A stretch of DNA of 64,000 bases from Aplysia californica (GCF_000002075.1 NW_004797408.1:29786-93785); one strand, 5' to 3'; counted from the first letter of the stretch, positions 24,901 to 35,130 are shown. Notes: generated from the sequence alone by a model not told the origin. Numbers and translations: made by a program.

Positions 24901-27670
24901 GCCAACCCCGAGCTGTCAGTCAGTACCGCTAGCCCTAGAGAAAGAAACCTGATTCGAAGTTTGATCAGGTAAGACCTAGAGGTCATGTTGAAACAAAATC
25001 ATCTTCAGGGGAGGTAGCAAAAAGAAATAAACAGAACACCAAACTCATAGCTTTGGACTACTTTACAGTTTCCCTTGAATTTATTACTGGATCTCTTATA
25101 GCGAGAGTCCTTCTATAACGGACATTTTGCACCGGTCCCCTCCCTCTCATTATAACAGGATTCCCCTGTATTACATTTATTGAGATAGCTTTTGTAGAGC
25201 AATGTAATAAGACTCGTACTTCACACCCTACACATTACTCTTATTTTAAACTATTGGAAGGGCGCTCTCGTGGTTTAGAGATTACAGTGTTTGCCTCTCA
25301 TTCAATAGGTCCCGAGTTCGAATCCTGACAGTGATGGAACATTTTGTTCTCTAAAATTTTCTCCTATCACCTCTTTTCCTGCTCTCTAACCATGTTCTAT
25401 GGTCTGCTTTCGTCTCCACTTTCTCCACCTTAGCAAAATTCAAATTTGATTCCTACCAAACTGACTATACATTGTACCAGATTGTTAAAAGAAAAAAAAA
25501 CAACAATCTTTCACACATATATGTGTGTGTGTGTTCCCCTACTCATTTAGAACCTTAACTTGTTGGATTGTTCTGAGCTCTGGTGCATGTATGACTGTTT
25601 GTGTCCCGACACGTTGGAATCAGGCGCTTGTCAATTTTTGGGCATGTGGAGTTATTGGTATCACCTAAAAGCTTGTTCATTTGTCTTGCTTTCGATGAAA
25701 AAAATATCCATTTATCTTATCTTGGATACAAGTTGAGACATTAGCAATTGAAGGAGGTGGGTGTAGGTCTCCTGGTTTTAGAGGTAAAATTTGCTAGAAA
25801 ATGGCCTCCAAAGTTTAGTTATTTCCTTTGCTTGAGAGTCCATGGAAACTGAAAATTTGCTTTTTTTTTTTTCGTTTAATCAATGTTTTTCCATAAAATC
25901 CATACATAAATGTGTTCTTTAGTGAACGTAGAAGATGTTGAACCAAAATACAAAAATTTGAAAAAATTCCCAAAGCTGTGGAAAAATGCTAGTTTCTTCA
26001 TTTTCATTGTTTTGACGAGCACCTGATTTCTTCACCCTGTCTCATGTATTTAAGCAAAACCAAAGTGTACGGAATATTTTATTATTGTCAGTGACTTTGC
26101 CCACTGTGTATTGTTATTGTTTAATGTGATCTTCTTGTCAAAATAGAGAAAGAAAAAGGAAAAGCAGTAATCTTTGTTCCATTATCCTGGCTTTGATTTG
26201 GTCATTCTATCTTACTGTTGTTATTTTACCCTTTTCTATTTTTCAGATCCGTCAAATTGGGGTCACAAAAATTATGTGGAAGGGCGCAGAGATGAACGAG
26301 AGGCTGAGTTTGCTCCCCCTTCAGCATATTTTGCAGATTCTGGTCGCCAGAAATCGGCACAGGGACGCAGCCAGTCAAATCCCATTGATCAGATGAGAGC
26401 AAGACGCCTGCAGAAATCAATGACTGGTGTGAATTCAAATTTTGCCCCTCCAGCTTCCTATGGTCGAGATACCGCACCTCCCAGCAAGTCAAGAGGGGGA
26501 CTACTTTCTTCTGCGAATGCAACTATTGGTAGTGTTCAACCTCCGGTGAAAGAAATACCCGTCACTGATAATTTGGACTCTATCCCACTACCGCCGTCTC
26601 AAAAGAAAACTTGTAGTGCGGCCATCACCAAAGGGGATGGCGGTAGTTCTTCAGTCACAAAACCACGGCAGGTCGACCTGAACACATCTTCCAATCACCT
26701 CACACGGGCATTAGAACTTTCACAAAGTAGCAACTCTCAGACCTCGAGTGTTCATCCCTCTCCCCAACCAGGTCCCTCCAGCCCACCACTCGATCAGACT
26801 TCGAGCTATTCTCAGTCTCAGTTTCCGAGTGGACTTCCTCAACACTTGCCTGGAGTGTATCCCTCCTCTGATGCAAACTCTGCTTTCCCTTACGTACATG
26901 GAGCAGCCGAGACACCTTCCCTTTTGTACCAAACGTACTCACACTCTCAGAACCCAAATGCAGAAGTCAATGCAGTATCTACTTACCAAGGATTCCCATC
27001 AAACTCCTTCAGTGCTCATGCTACCACACAAGACTCCAGCTCTGGACATGCCCCTCTTTATCCAAACCAAGCGGCTTATCCGACATATGCATATCCAGAC
27101 ATCACATCTGCCTCTGCAAGTAATGTTACTGGTATTTCACAACAAACAGCTGGCGGTGGGTATGCCCCTCAATACCCAAGTCAGACTCCACACTTTTCAA
27201 ATTATCCTTCATACCCTTGTAATGCTCCTATTGCATCACAGCAACACACTGCATCTACAGAAGAGACAGTTCCACAGAACTCTGATCCTTCAAGCTACTT
27301 TGCTGAATCACTAAAAAGACCCCATGCGCAAGAGCAACCTCCGACAACTTCAGAAGTGAAGAAATCTAAAGTACCGAAATCATTCTTTGTCGACACAAGA
27401 TTTGTCCAGAATGAGAATGAGTCTAATGATGAAATGACCGCAACTGACCAGTCGGTGTCTGCTGTCCCGTATACTTTTGGAAGTTTCACAGCTGCACGAC
27501 AAGCTGTTTCTGATCAGTACGAAGACACTGTTGCTCTCAGCAGGGACAAGAATCAGATAAGTGGAGGTCCAATGCTGTATACAGAGGAACAACAGCAACA
27601 GCAGCTGAAACAGCAGGAGGAAGAGGAAGCTGCGCTGAAAGTGACTGAGTTTTTGGACAGTTTTAAGTAG
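6915..27670 (+). CDS. CCDC174: CCDC174, coiled-coil domain-containing protein 174
   Basis: Eleven coding exons join in frame: 6915-6950, 9588-9686, 10469-10578, 12544-12605, 13653-13821, 15489-15578, 16544-16725, 17897-17991, 20952-21069, 23929-24102 and 26247-27670. All junctions are GT-AG and phases agree, giving 852 residues. The N-terminus (VELKAELYRKQEEF, residues 15-28), the SLWSKKNNGVSERAAKD block, YLVDFQKKAID, and the core VDFTDSLGRSRRCMRKDL (160-177, family domain DUF4078) match vertebrate CCDC174. So do the EDM, GVGFYQFSKDHEIR and RDWDKGK blocks and EFAPPSAYF (399-407). In vertebrates it is a nuclear protein linked to the EIF4A3/exon-junction machinery. Human CCDC174 has about 467 residues; here about 445 extra tail residues rich in S, P, Q, Y and T follow the last conserved block. 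A splice acceptor at 6909-6911 suggests an upstream 5' UTR exon. Confidence 0.93.
7690..8848. mobile_element. Long-inverted-repeat element in CCDC174 intron 1
   Basis: Arms at 7690-7919 and 8617-8848, about 230 bp each and roughly 80 percent alike by eye, are inverted copies. The outer words are GTCATTTTGCCACCTGAAAC and, on the other strand, GTCACATTGGCCGCCTAAAA. The arms end inward at AGTGCGCACT. The spacer of about 700 bp holds a LINE C-terminal fragment. No transposase is visible, so this is a fold-back or non-autonomous DNA element, or an inverted duplication. The target duplication is unclear. Confidence 0.7.
8155..8525 (+). mobile_element. LINE C-terminal fragment
   Basis: The + strand translates, with breaks, to the tail of a non-LTR retrotransposon polyprotein. 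It reads HEELLRRTRQSPVRDEVGRR, then RWWIGHTLRKSSSCITRKVL, DWNPQSKRSRGRPRGTWRR and LAQDRERWRVFVRGLYPDLG, with a stop right after. This arrangement is common to the C-termini of several animal LINE clades. It is followed by a GATGATGACGATGA stretch that may be the element tail. It sits between the inverted arms above. Confidence 0.7.
9000..9230 (+). mobile_element. SINE B copy (intron 1 of CCDC174)
   Basis: The body GGCGGGTGCTCTGGTGTGGT to TGTTACTCTCTTGTAACACC matches the complement at 46745-46930 and the copy at 15270-15475. The tail (ATGACCTTATGCAGTTGCGA, then GTAAAACCTCTACTAAAACT) is shared with the tRNA-headed SINE A family. The A-rich end has ACTAAA units. Confidence 0.7.
10780..11520 (+). 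mobile_element. Decayed LINE C-terminal fragment in CCDC174 intron 3
   Basis: Broken frames read KVYKAVVLPTL, a decayed YGAETW-type block, KLNYFHLKCLRKTL, LYWWAGHVVRMPDDRI and a later weak Cys/His segment. This is the same family as the better preserved copy at 53738-54300 (RWAGHVVRMPDERLPKRIL). Several stops and a missing base or two make it clearly non-functional. Confidence 0.65.
11884..12501. mobile_element. Pogo-like MITE just upstream of CCDC174 exon 4
   Basis: Left end CAGTATAATCCACTTATATC and right end complement AAGTATAATCCGCTTATATC are inverted repeats with GTCGATATAAGC words. TA flanks both ends (11882-11883 and 12502-12503). The element is 618 bp with no transposase. Its right end lies 42 bases before exon 4 (12544). 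Confidence 0.75.
12759..13445. mobile_element. TTAA-flanked MITE in CCDC174 intron 4
   Basis: TTAA at 12755-12758 and 13446-13449 flanks perfect 13 bp ends, CTCATTGACGACG and its complement. The left part is GC-rich with repeated GCGCCGGGTCCTGGG-type words; the rest is AT-rich. No coding potential was seen. TTAA targets fit piggyBac-type mobilisation. Confidence 0.8.
14213..14463. mobile_element. 251 bp MITE in CCDC174 intron 5
   Basis: GGTCGCTTTTAAGGACAAGT on the left is mirrored on the right by GGTCGCTTTTAAGTTTAAGG when read on the other strand, followed on both sides by GGGCTA-type words. ATAT stands on both flanks. No coding sequence is present. Confidence 0.7.
14630..14775. repeat. AAATTATGC-rich repeat fragment
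   Basis: Words such as GAAATTATGC and TGCTAAATTATGC recur, as they do at 63885-63945. It may be the edge of a dispersed repeat. Confidence 0.35.
15270..15475 (+). mobile_element. SINE B copy ending at CCDC174 exon 6
   Basis: The order GGGTGCACTGGTGTGGTTTG, TCTATTGTTACAC, GATATGACC, TTGCAAGTGCTGTAAAACTC matches SINE B at 9000-9230 and 46745-46930. The right end is about 15 bases before the splice acceptor at 15487-15488, so the acceptor region is partly SINE-derived. Confidence 0.65.
16779..17145 (+). mobile_element. SINE C, tRNA-derived, in CCDC174 intron 7
   Basis: The head GTGGCGTCCGTGGCCTTGTG to GGGGTTTGAGCTGC has A- and B-box-like words. The core GTGTCCTTGGGAAAGGCACT to GGAAATGGGTACCCGGC follows. 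The end AGCGCATAGAGC with a TTATTATTATTA tail matches the 3' end of the LINE at 58340-58430. A second copy lies inverted at 34778-35130. Confidence 0.8.
18189..18242 (-). repeat. SINE A/B 3' tail fragment
   Basis: TTTTACGGCGCTCGCAACTG and GGTCATATGAGCGCGCG are the inverted 3' tail also seen at 38094-38140 and 55104-55152. Confidence 0.65.
18300..20940. other. CCDC174 intron 8, no element recognised
   Basis: Nothing coding or clearly repetitive was found. A short GC-rich block at 19028-19085 (GCGCTGACCCGGCCAGCGCC and neighbours) stands out in otherwise AT-rich intron. Confidence 0.45.
24366..25168. mobile_element. Pogo-like MITE in CCDC174 intron 10
   Basis: Left end CAGTGGAGTCCACTTATAAC and right end complement CAGGGGAATCCTGTTATAAT are imperfect inverted repeats. 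TA follows on the right (25169-25170); the left flank is not TA. The ends resemble those of the Tigger-like element at 648. No transposase is visible in about 800 bp. Confidence 0.6.
25258..25450 (+). mobile_element. SINE A 5' part (tRNA-derived)
   Basis: GGGCGCTCTCGTGGTTTAGA is the A-box region and GAGTTCGAATCC the B-box region. The body TTCTCTAAAATTTTCTCC to TGGTCTGCTTTCGTCTCCAC matches the full copies at 33535 and 38602. The 3' tail is missing. Confidence 0.75.
25829..26050 (+). repeat. Dispersed repeat R1 copy
   Basis: The order GCTTGAGAGTCCATGGAAAC, TTTAATCAATGTTTTTCC, TTCATTTTCATTGTTTTGAC, GAGCACCTGATTTC is shared with 36887-37075 and 50488-50695. No ends or coding sequence were defined. 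Confidence 0.6.
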
Positions 27671-29080
27671 AGGCAGTAGGAGGAGTGTGTTTTTAATCAT
27701 TGCTTCTCTTAAATTACCTGTTGATTGACGCACTAATACTAAGCTCTTAAAAGCTTGGGTAGTGCATTATAACATGTCCATCAGTTTTGGTCCCTACTGG
27801 ATCTACCATTTGACCAGTCCCTTTGATTCAGAGTTTTTTGTGGGTTTTTTTGGTAAGTGTTGTTTTAAGAAAAAAAAATTTGGTTAAAATTCAGTTTAAA
27901 GAAGCCGATGGCTGAACCATAAATTCAGATGGGAAACTGGGCCTCTTTTCTTTCGGTATCTTTTTGGGGGGGTTTTAGAAGAATACAAAATAGTCTTACT
28001 TTTATTTTTTCTTCTGCGTTTTGGGCTTCTGTCGCATTGATTTACAAAATAGTCTTACTTTTAATTTTTCTTCTGCGTTTTGGGCTTCTGTCGCATTGAT
28101 TTTATTGTGACTACATTTAAAATTGGCGTTCTTTGATTTCTGTTGGTGGCCATGTTTGGTGGACTGAGGATACAACTCTTGACGTCAAATCTTGCATCCT
28201 CAAGATCAGTGTGGATGAGGGAGAGTCCGTCTGAGGGATCATCATGCTCTCTTTATCACAATACTGATCAGGAATGCTTGGAAATCTGGTACCTGTAACC
28301 TTGCTTTGCACTGTGCAACCTCTTAGTCTTCCCTGCCTGGTTTCCTAACACAAAAAATTTTCTTATTTCTAATTAGGTCACTCCCTCTCAGTTTTAGCCG
28401 GTCCATGTTGCGACCTTGCCTACTAGTATGTATTCTGACACTTTTTTAATACTTTAACGTGGTGGGCTGCATCAACTTGAGCTAAAGAAAATTTGGTTAG
28501 ATTGTTAGATTTAACATGTAGGGCCTACCAGTATGCTTTTGTAAAGTTGTAAGATCTCCAGACAGGCTGTGATATAGGTTAAAGTCGTTTATTACATACC
28601 TACACACATCACACAGATTTATCATCTTACATTACATGGCGTAGGCCTAACCTGAAGGGCGCTATACCAGCAAGCAAATAACACTAAAATAAATCGAACA
28701 TTTATTGCAGTTAAGTATGAACTGAACCCAAAACGAAGCGTGAGCAAGTATCATGTGCCGGTGAATGATTTGTTGTAACGCTACACTTTCATGAGACACA
28801 CTTATAGCTCGAATTCAGCTTGAATTATGAAAATACGGCCACCAACTGAGAAATTTTCAGTTTTCTTTAATAGCTGAAGAACAAGCTTACTACAGATAAT
28901 CGACACAAGTTAGAGTAAAAATAAAGTAACAAAGTTTGCCATCTCCAAGCCATCGGTGAATTCACTTTACAAGTGGCATAATCGGGTTGAAATGGCTTGA
29001 GTTTTTGGACAATATCTACCCAGTGGTGATAATAGAAAATGGTCTAAAAAGAGGAAAATCCTCGTCACCCCACAAACATG
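27671..29080 (+). other. 3' flank of CCDC174, including a 59 bp tandem duplication
   Basis: This presumably holds the 3' UTR. A 59 bp unit (27985-28043) is repeated once with a single difference at 28044-28102. No nearby AATAAA was seen within the first 900 bases, so the end of the transcript is not defined. Confidence 0.5.
27985..28102. repeat. Two-unit 59 bp tandem repeat
   Basis: Both units begin ACAAAATAGTCTTACTTTTA and end GCTTCTGTCGCATTGATTT. They differ at one base. Confidence 0.95.
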
Positions 29081-29149
29081 AACCAAACCACCACCCCCCC
29101 CCCCCGAATATAACTTTGGTCTTACCTATGAGGAACTGTAGGAGGGTAT

Positions 29150-31699
29150 ACAGGAAGGGATACTGGTTGGGGAAGCTGCTTCAACAAAGCTTCTGCTTCT
29201 TGCTGGGAGGCTGGGGTGGCCTCTTGTGCTGGATGGACTTGGGTTTAGCTTTAGAGCTGGGCTGCTTGGCTGCCTTCAAAGTGCTTTCCTCACAGCCTTT
29301 TCTCTGAGATGCTTGGTGCTACATTTTGTTTGCATTTTCTGGATCCTAAAATCCAGGTCCATTTTTGCTTGAATGGCCTTTTGTTTTGCCAGCTCTTATT
29401 GTTTTTTGTATTTGACTGGAGCTAACCTGACTGATCTTATCAAACTGCAATCAATAGGTTGATACAGTTTGTCCCTCCTCTTGAAGCAGGCTACTGCTGA
29501 TGTATTCTTGCTTTCAAGGCATACTTCACAGTTAGAACTGAAGAAATTATTGCCACATCCAGACTTGCAGATTTGTTTTTCATTACTACATCCTTCATGT
29601 AATGTAAGAAAATGAGGATTCTACCAGTGGCCCATGAAAAATAGTGAGAGAGGTTTTGGCCAGCTTTCGAAGGACAGGGAATTTTTCTTGACTTGCCCAC
29701 CACACATCAACCCTCTGTCCAGATAAATGTTTCCCAGCTATGGTAAAGTCTTTTATCTCTATTAAAATTTTCTCCTGATCCTCTGGTGTTAAGTAATGGT
29801 CAAACTTTTCAGTTAGTTGCATGAGGCCCTTGGTGACAACAGAGAGGTTCTGTATCAGGGAAGTAGTGAGGGGAAATGCCTTCTGAAGGTGCTTGGCAGA
29901 AAGACTGTAGGATTTGTTGACGAGAATGAGACAATCTGTTTTCTCTTTTGCCTACTATGCAGTACTCAAGGTCAAGGTGATTCTCCACCCAATCTACATC
30001 GATAGATGCCTGTTTCTTAGGGGAAATGTTTGTCTTCTCAGCTTTCATAAAGCATGCCAAGAATGTTTTTGTCACTGACACTTGGTGGTCTTGAAGATAA
30101 GGTGAATCAGTGGTTCCTGGCTTTGAAACTTTAAGACATAATCCTTCATGATGGGTACGACTGAAGCATAAAAACTCATTACCATCAAGTTCCAGTTGTT
30201 TCTTTCAAAGAGTCTTTCTTTGATCCTCTCCCTTCTGGCCTTGCCGTCTTTTGTCATGGTCTTTGCCTTTTCTCTCAAAAGATGAAGACTGTCGTAAGTC
30301 CTGCTCTTAGCTTTAGGATTGGCTAATCTGGTTGTTGTAAATATATGTATGTCGCGTTTGATCTAAACGTCTGTCACAGTTGCTGAATAATACAGCCTTA
30401 ACGTATCATACAGCCTTAGCATGAGAATAGCCAAGTGATATGCAGAAAGCCAGTGGTGAGAAATAAAACGGCTGGGCACGATGAACTTAATTCAGAAAAT
30501 AGAACAGAGCTCTGACATTAAAGCTTTTGACTAAGAGGAATACTGAAGAAAGTCAGAATGGAGGTCAATGAAAAGGAGCTTATCCCTGAAGTTGAATGGC
30601 TCACAAAATTTTTTGCAAGCTTTGTGGACATGATGGTATGAGTCGCCGTCAATATCTAGGAGATGAGGGGCATTCTCCCGCAGCCTTGTCTCAAATCCTG
30701 ATTTAGATCCACTCTTGATCTAACACGAGTCCATCAAGCAGGATTGTAGATTTGTCCATGGAATGGAGTTCACATCAATCAATTCCTTAACAGCCTCAAA
30801 AATACTAAGAGCATCACACCTAATAAGTTCAACTGAGTCAAAATGTTGTTATGATCTCCTGTTTCACTGAGCTGACATAGCTGACAAGCACAGAAAGTAG
30901 GCCTACCTTGCGATTGTTGTTCGCAGCAGTGGCTTCGTCAATGTTCATAGAAAAGGGACAATGCCCTAAGTTTTTCACTAAACTATCTTTAAAAAAGTCA
31001 CTCACACCATATTTCAACTTGTATACTGCACTACACCGATCTTGTCTAATATGGCCTAGAGCCTTCGGGTCGGAAGCAAATTCTTTAATAAGATCCACAA
31101 GCTTAGACACCACATTAAAGGCAAAGGAAGTGTTTTGTTCCGCCATAAATGAAACAATCATGGCCTCAAGGTTGGTGGTCCTATCACTCAATGGTACGGC
31201 TCGTTTTTGTTCATGTACGGGGGATGGAAGAGGGGCAGGGCTGGTGGTCGAGCTGTTGGATGTAGCAAATGCAGATTGATCTAAAAGGATCAGACTCCTT
31301 TTTCTTTTTAATTTTACTGAAAAGGGGAAACAATGCTGGTTTTGTGGCTTTACCAAAGTCAGCACCAAGAGTGTAATTGCTTTGTCAATTGTCGACCTCA
31401 CTAACCTGTTTACTAGATTTCAGGGGCATCAAGATTGCGTCCTTACCTCAGCTGGCATAGTAGTTTATCAAGTGATCTCAATACTTGCACAGTGCTTTTC
31501 CTGGTATATCCACTTTCACAACTGAATCACCAAATGAAATGCTAGTCTCTCCTTTCTTTGTCTTCAACACAACCTTTTGATCTAACAAAATTTGTTTTTT
31601 TGTCTTTTTGTTAACTTCCTTCACACAAACACTTTCTGCTTTTTTGACTATTCCTTCATTTTGAATATTTTGATAGAATTTAATTACATTTGGAGCCAA
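29150..31699 (-). pseudogene. Decayed hAT-like DNA transposon gene
   Basis: Read on the - strand from 31699, the protein pieces run in a sensible order. First is a start MAPNVIKFYQNIQ, then KALCKY at the beginning of a BED-like zinc finger. A Ser/Pro linker follows, then EFASDPKALGHIRQDR, FSMNIDEATAANNNRKVG and HLLDIDGDSYHHVHKAC. After that come DKLLFIDLHSDFLQYSS, MVMSFYASVVPIMKDYVLKF, VENHLDLEYCIVGKRE, then SGQRVDVWWASQEKFPVLRK and SASLDVAIISSVLTVKYALK, which look like the C-terminal dimerisation region. This resembles hAT-type transposases with a BED finger. At least five stops or frame changes interrupt it, so it is a pseudogene. The terminal inverted repeats were not found. Confidence 0.65.
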
Positions 31700-32199
31700 G
31701 ATGAATAAAACGATGGTTTAAACTTAATAAACAGAATACAACGCGAATGGTCGTCTCAGAAATCTGAACAGTCGTAAAGCATGAGAATGGAATGGATTAA
31801 TGAAAGAATCAGGCCAAATCCCGCTCAATGCAAAACATCCGGCCCGGGTATTGTTAATGTAAAGTTTCGTATTCAGAAGGTTTAGTTCCTGGCCCAGTGT
31901 CTCATAGAATTATTCTATCGCATCGGGCAGAGTTTCAACGGGTTGGTTTGGGCTACCATCTGTTGTCGACAGAAGCTCATGAGATTTTTCTGCTGGGTCG
32001 GAATCACAGAAAAGCGGAGTAAATGTTTCAAAAAAGAGGAAAATTTCTGGCAGAAGGAAAAAAGCAGATTTCCGCCAATTATTGACAGAAAATTATCACC
32101 ACTCACCACACCTATGTCTACCTCATGTCGGTTCACATTGAGGAGTATGCAAAAGATTGGTTGGACATGTTCTTTTTTTTTTATTACGTAGAACAGATT

Positions 32200-33520
32200 G
32201 AATTAAAAGAAGAAAAATATCATGAAGGATGAAACATAGGTCATAGATGAGAATGGACTTTAGACTTTAAAAGTCTTGTTATTAAGAGAATATGCAAGAT
32301 TTGCGATGCACCTTTCTTGCAGCACTTTATATATAATATATACAATACATATGATTGTTTTGGTTTAAAAAAACAAGACTTTCTTGTGCCACTGGGTGTT
32401 TGGAAATTGTCTCCAAGACTGGATATGTATTAAAGTATTTAAAGGTTCTCTGTGTAAAACGAGTTTGGTTTTTTAATTGTGTGATTTTGGTGTATATAAT
32501 AATATATGCTCTTGGATTTTGCATTTTAATTATGTATACATTTCTTGTTTTGGAAAGATCAGGGAAACGTAGCTTTTTTGAGAGCATACGAGCAAAGGAA
32601 TGAATGGAGAACCATAATCGCTGATGTCTGTCGCAGATCTGGCACTAGATGATGATGATGATGATGATGATGATACATTTCTTTCAGTAGAACAAATTAG
32701 CTTGATGTCAAGAGGTCAGGAGTTTACCTGGCAAGATGAAAGAACAAAACACCACAGAGTAGGTATCAAAATGTACCTTGGAGTGGCTACTGTTTGCTTA
32801 AACACTTTGTGGTCACTTGGCGCTATAATGCGACGGTGAAAATTATTCGTACTGCCGAGAAGTCCGTTGCGTCACTCTCCTGTGTGACCAGATGGGGTAT
32901 TTTGTACTGCTGGCTGTGTGACTGCAAAGTGTTGTTAAAATATTGCACAATTCAAAACTAATGGGGAGTATTGAATTGAAGATAATGGTAGGCCTGACGT
33001 GTGCAAGGTCAACAGCATCAAACATGATCCCTTGTTAAACACAATAATGTCAGCCAGCTGTTCAGATGTACTACTAAGCCCTCCATTTCGAAAAAAAAAA
33101 TGTTATTGTACTTTGACAATGTGTGGTATCTGTTGCATACTCATATAGTCATGAAATATTTGGTCAAAATTCTAATTCTAAACGTTGAAAAAAAAAAAAG
33201 TAAGAAAAGATACAGAATGAATGTAATATTTTATAAAGAGGATGGAAAACCAATTTTTTTTCACTCCTGACAAATTTTGCTTTGTGAGTTTTGTACATTT
33301 GAATAGGTTGCTCACGATGAGGTGTGCGTTTTTCTTTGAGCTAATGCATCATGTTAATTGCACAGTAAAAAGAGAACTTGACACGAGAGTGAGTAGTGTT
33401 TTGGGTGCCCAACAATGTACATTGTACCTTGATTGAGTAAAAAAATATAGTGGAGGGGAGGTGGGTGGACAAATTCTCAAGACCTTTTTTAGAGTGTTTG
33501 CTGGCAAACACCATGACCAT
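32200..33520. other. Intergenic, AT-rich
   Basis: No gene is supported. A (GAT)n run at 32649-32673 makes an aspartate-rich open frame that is not a credible gene. Confidence 0.5.
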
Positions 33521-33534
33521 TCAGGAGGTGGGCT

Positions 33535-33945
33535 GGGGGCTCTCGTGGTCTTGAGGTTACAGTGTTCGCCTCTCATTCAATAGGTTCTGGATTCGAAACC
33601 TGACAGCCACGGAAAGTTTTCTTCTCTAAAATTTTTTGCCTTTCACATCCTTTCCTGCTCTCAAACCATGTTCTGTTGTCTGCTTTAGTCTCCACTTTCT
33701 TCCCCCAACCCCCTTTGCCCCCTCCTCTGGGCTCCTGACTCTTTTTGCAACCTTTCAACTGCTACTCCTTGGCTCCTTCTTACTGCTGTCTTTCAGCCAC
33801 ACCCTTGATCTTAGGGTAGGTAAGATCTAACACCAAGCCTTCTTGGATGAGGTCGAAAAATCTTGGAGGTCACCTGTGTAAGTTGCACAGCCCTTATGAC
33901 CGTATGAAGTTGCGGGTGCCTTAAAACTCCTACTGAAAATAAAAA
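33535..33945 (+). mobile_element. SINE A, full-length tRNA-derived copy
   Basis: The tRNA-like head (GGGGGCTCTCGTGGTCTTGA, GATTCGAAACC) is followed by the pyrimidine-rich body. It ends with TTATGACCGTATGAAGTTGC, then TTAAAACTCCTACTGAAAAT and an A-rich end. It is a 411 bp element of the same family as the inverted copy at 38076-38602. Confidence 0.85.
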
Positions 33946-33999
33946 AGGAGGTGGACAGCACAGTTTCAGTCCACCTTTGCTGAGTGGGATACAACATCC

Positions 34000-34775
34000 A
34001 GCTAACATGGAATGCATCTTATAACTGACCTCTTCACTTCGAAATCAAACTCACATCTTCTGTATGCAAAAGAAAAAGGTCTTTCATTTAAACCAAAGGC
34101 AAATGACAGTCCAGCGAAACATTTTTTTTTAACACATTAGATCAATATATCAGACACGTATGTGTAAAAAAACAAAAAAACAATTTCATTGGAATCGGTA
34201 CTAATTTATTGTTCTACACAAGTCACAAGAAAAGTTAACATGCATAAATTCTTCCAATAGACACTAACTACTGGCTGCCATGTGGATGTAGTCAACTATT
34301 TACTTTATCCTTTCACAAATGACACTGCTTTCTTGCTATGAAGATCCTTGTATCAAATGTTTTCTTCGGAAGCCAAGAATACTCTGTGTCTGTCGAGGTC
34401 ATAACACATTGTTAAGTGCATAGAGCCCAAAGATATGCGCTGTATATAATTGAGATCTCTTATTGTAACTATTAAATATATTATATTGAGCTAATAAACA
34501 ACAAAATAGAGACCCCGATTCTGACGTGACTGAACGTCATTCTACTCTACCTAGACTACAGTACTAACACTAACAAATTGCACTGCAAACCATTGTGACT
34601 ATGCTAAGGTTGATGCTATTATCTTCTAAAACTATTGTTACAAATATTTAAAAAGCACAAAATCGCAAAGGAGAAAGAGTGGGAGACTTGGAACAAAATA
34701 TTTGCTCACAACACCAAAAATTGTAATTAGATTTGTAAGTAGGCCTAAGGCTCATAGATTAAATTACAAATTTAC
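34000..34775. other. AT-rich intergenic DNA with a LINE tail fragment
   Basis: Near 34415-34470, GTTAAGTGCATAGAGCCC and GATATGCGCTGTATATAAT resemble the 3' end of the CR1/L2-like LINE at 58350. Nothing else was recognised. Confidence 0.4.
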
Positions 34776-34777
34776 AC

Positions 34778-35130
34778 ATAATAATAATAATAAATAGCAT
34801 TTGTATAGCGCATATCCCCGCTCAACAGCAGGCTCTATGCGCTTTACACTATATTTTTACCCCAGCAGACCATAGAACACTCCGAAACATTCTCAGCTTC
34901 CCGGGAAGCATAGAGTGCAAGCAGCTGTTTAAGCGCTCAAACACTAACAAACTGACAAGATCTTTCGCTGTCTATAGCCGGGTACCCATTCCCACCTGGG
35001 TGAAGTGAGGAAAATTCGTGTAAAGTGCCTTTCCCAAGGACACAACGTCGGGTCCCTAACGGGATTCGAACCCACGACTTTACGGTTGCAAGTCCGATAG
35101 CCTAACCACTAGGCCACATCACAGCACTGT
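34778..35130 (-). mobile_element. SINE C, inverted full-length copy
   Basis: From the right, the tRNA-like head (complement of GATTCGAACCCACGAC and CCTAACCACTAGGCCAC) leads into the core (complement of GTGTAAAGTGCCTTTCCCAA) and ends with the LINE-like tail (complement of AGCGCATATCCCCGCTC) plus a (TAA)n stretch. It matches 16779-17145. Confidence 0.85.

Noticed and set aside
26700-27314. Overlapping frames in the last CCDC174 exon
   Set aside because: They are shadows of the low-complexity CCDC174 tail, which continues the conserved frame.
31915-32191. Short frames next to the hAT-like remnant
   Set aside because: They could be extra transposon sequence but show no motif I can name and are not continuous with the remnant.
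32624-32839. Open frame with an aspartate run
   Set aside because: It is produced by a (GAT)n microsatellite and has no recognisable protein around it.
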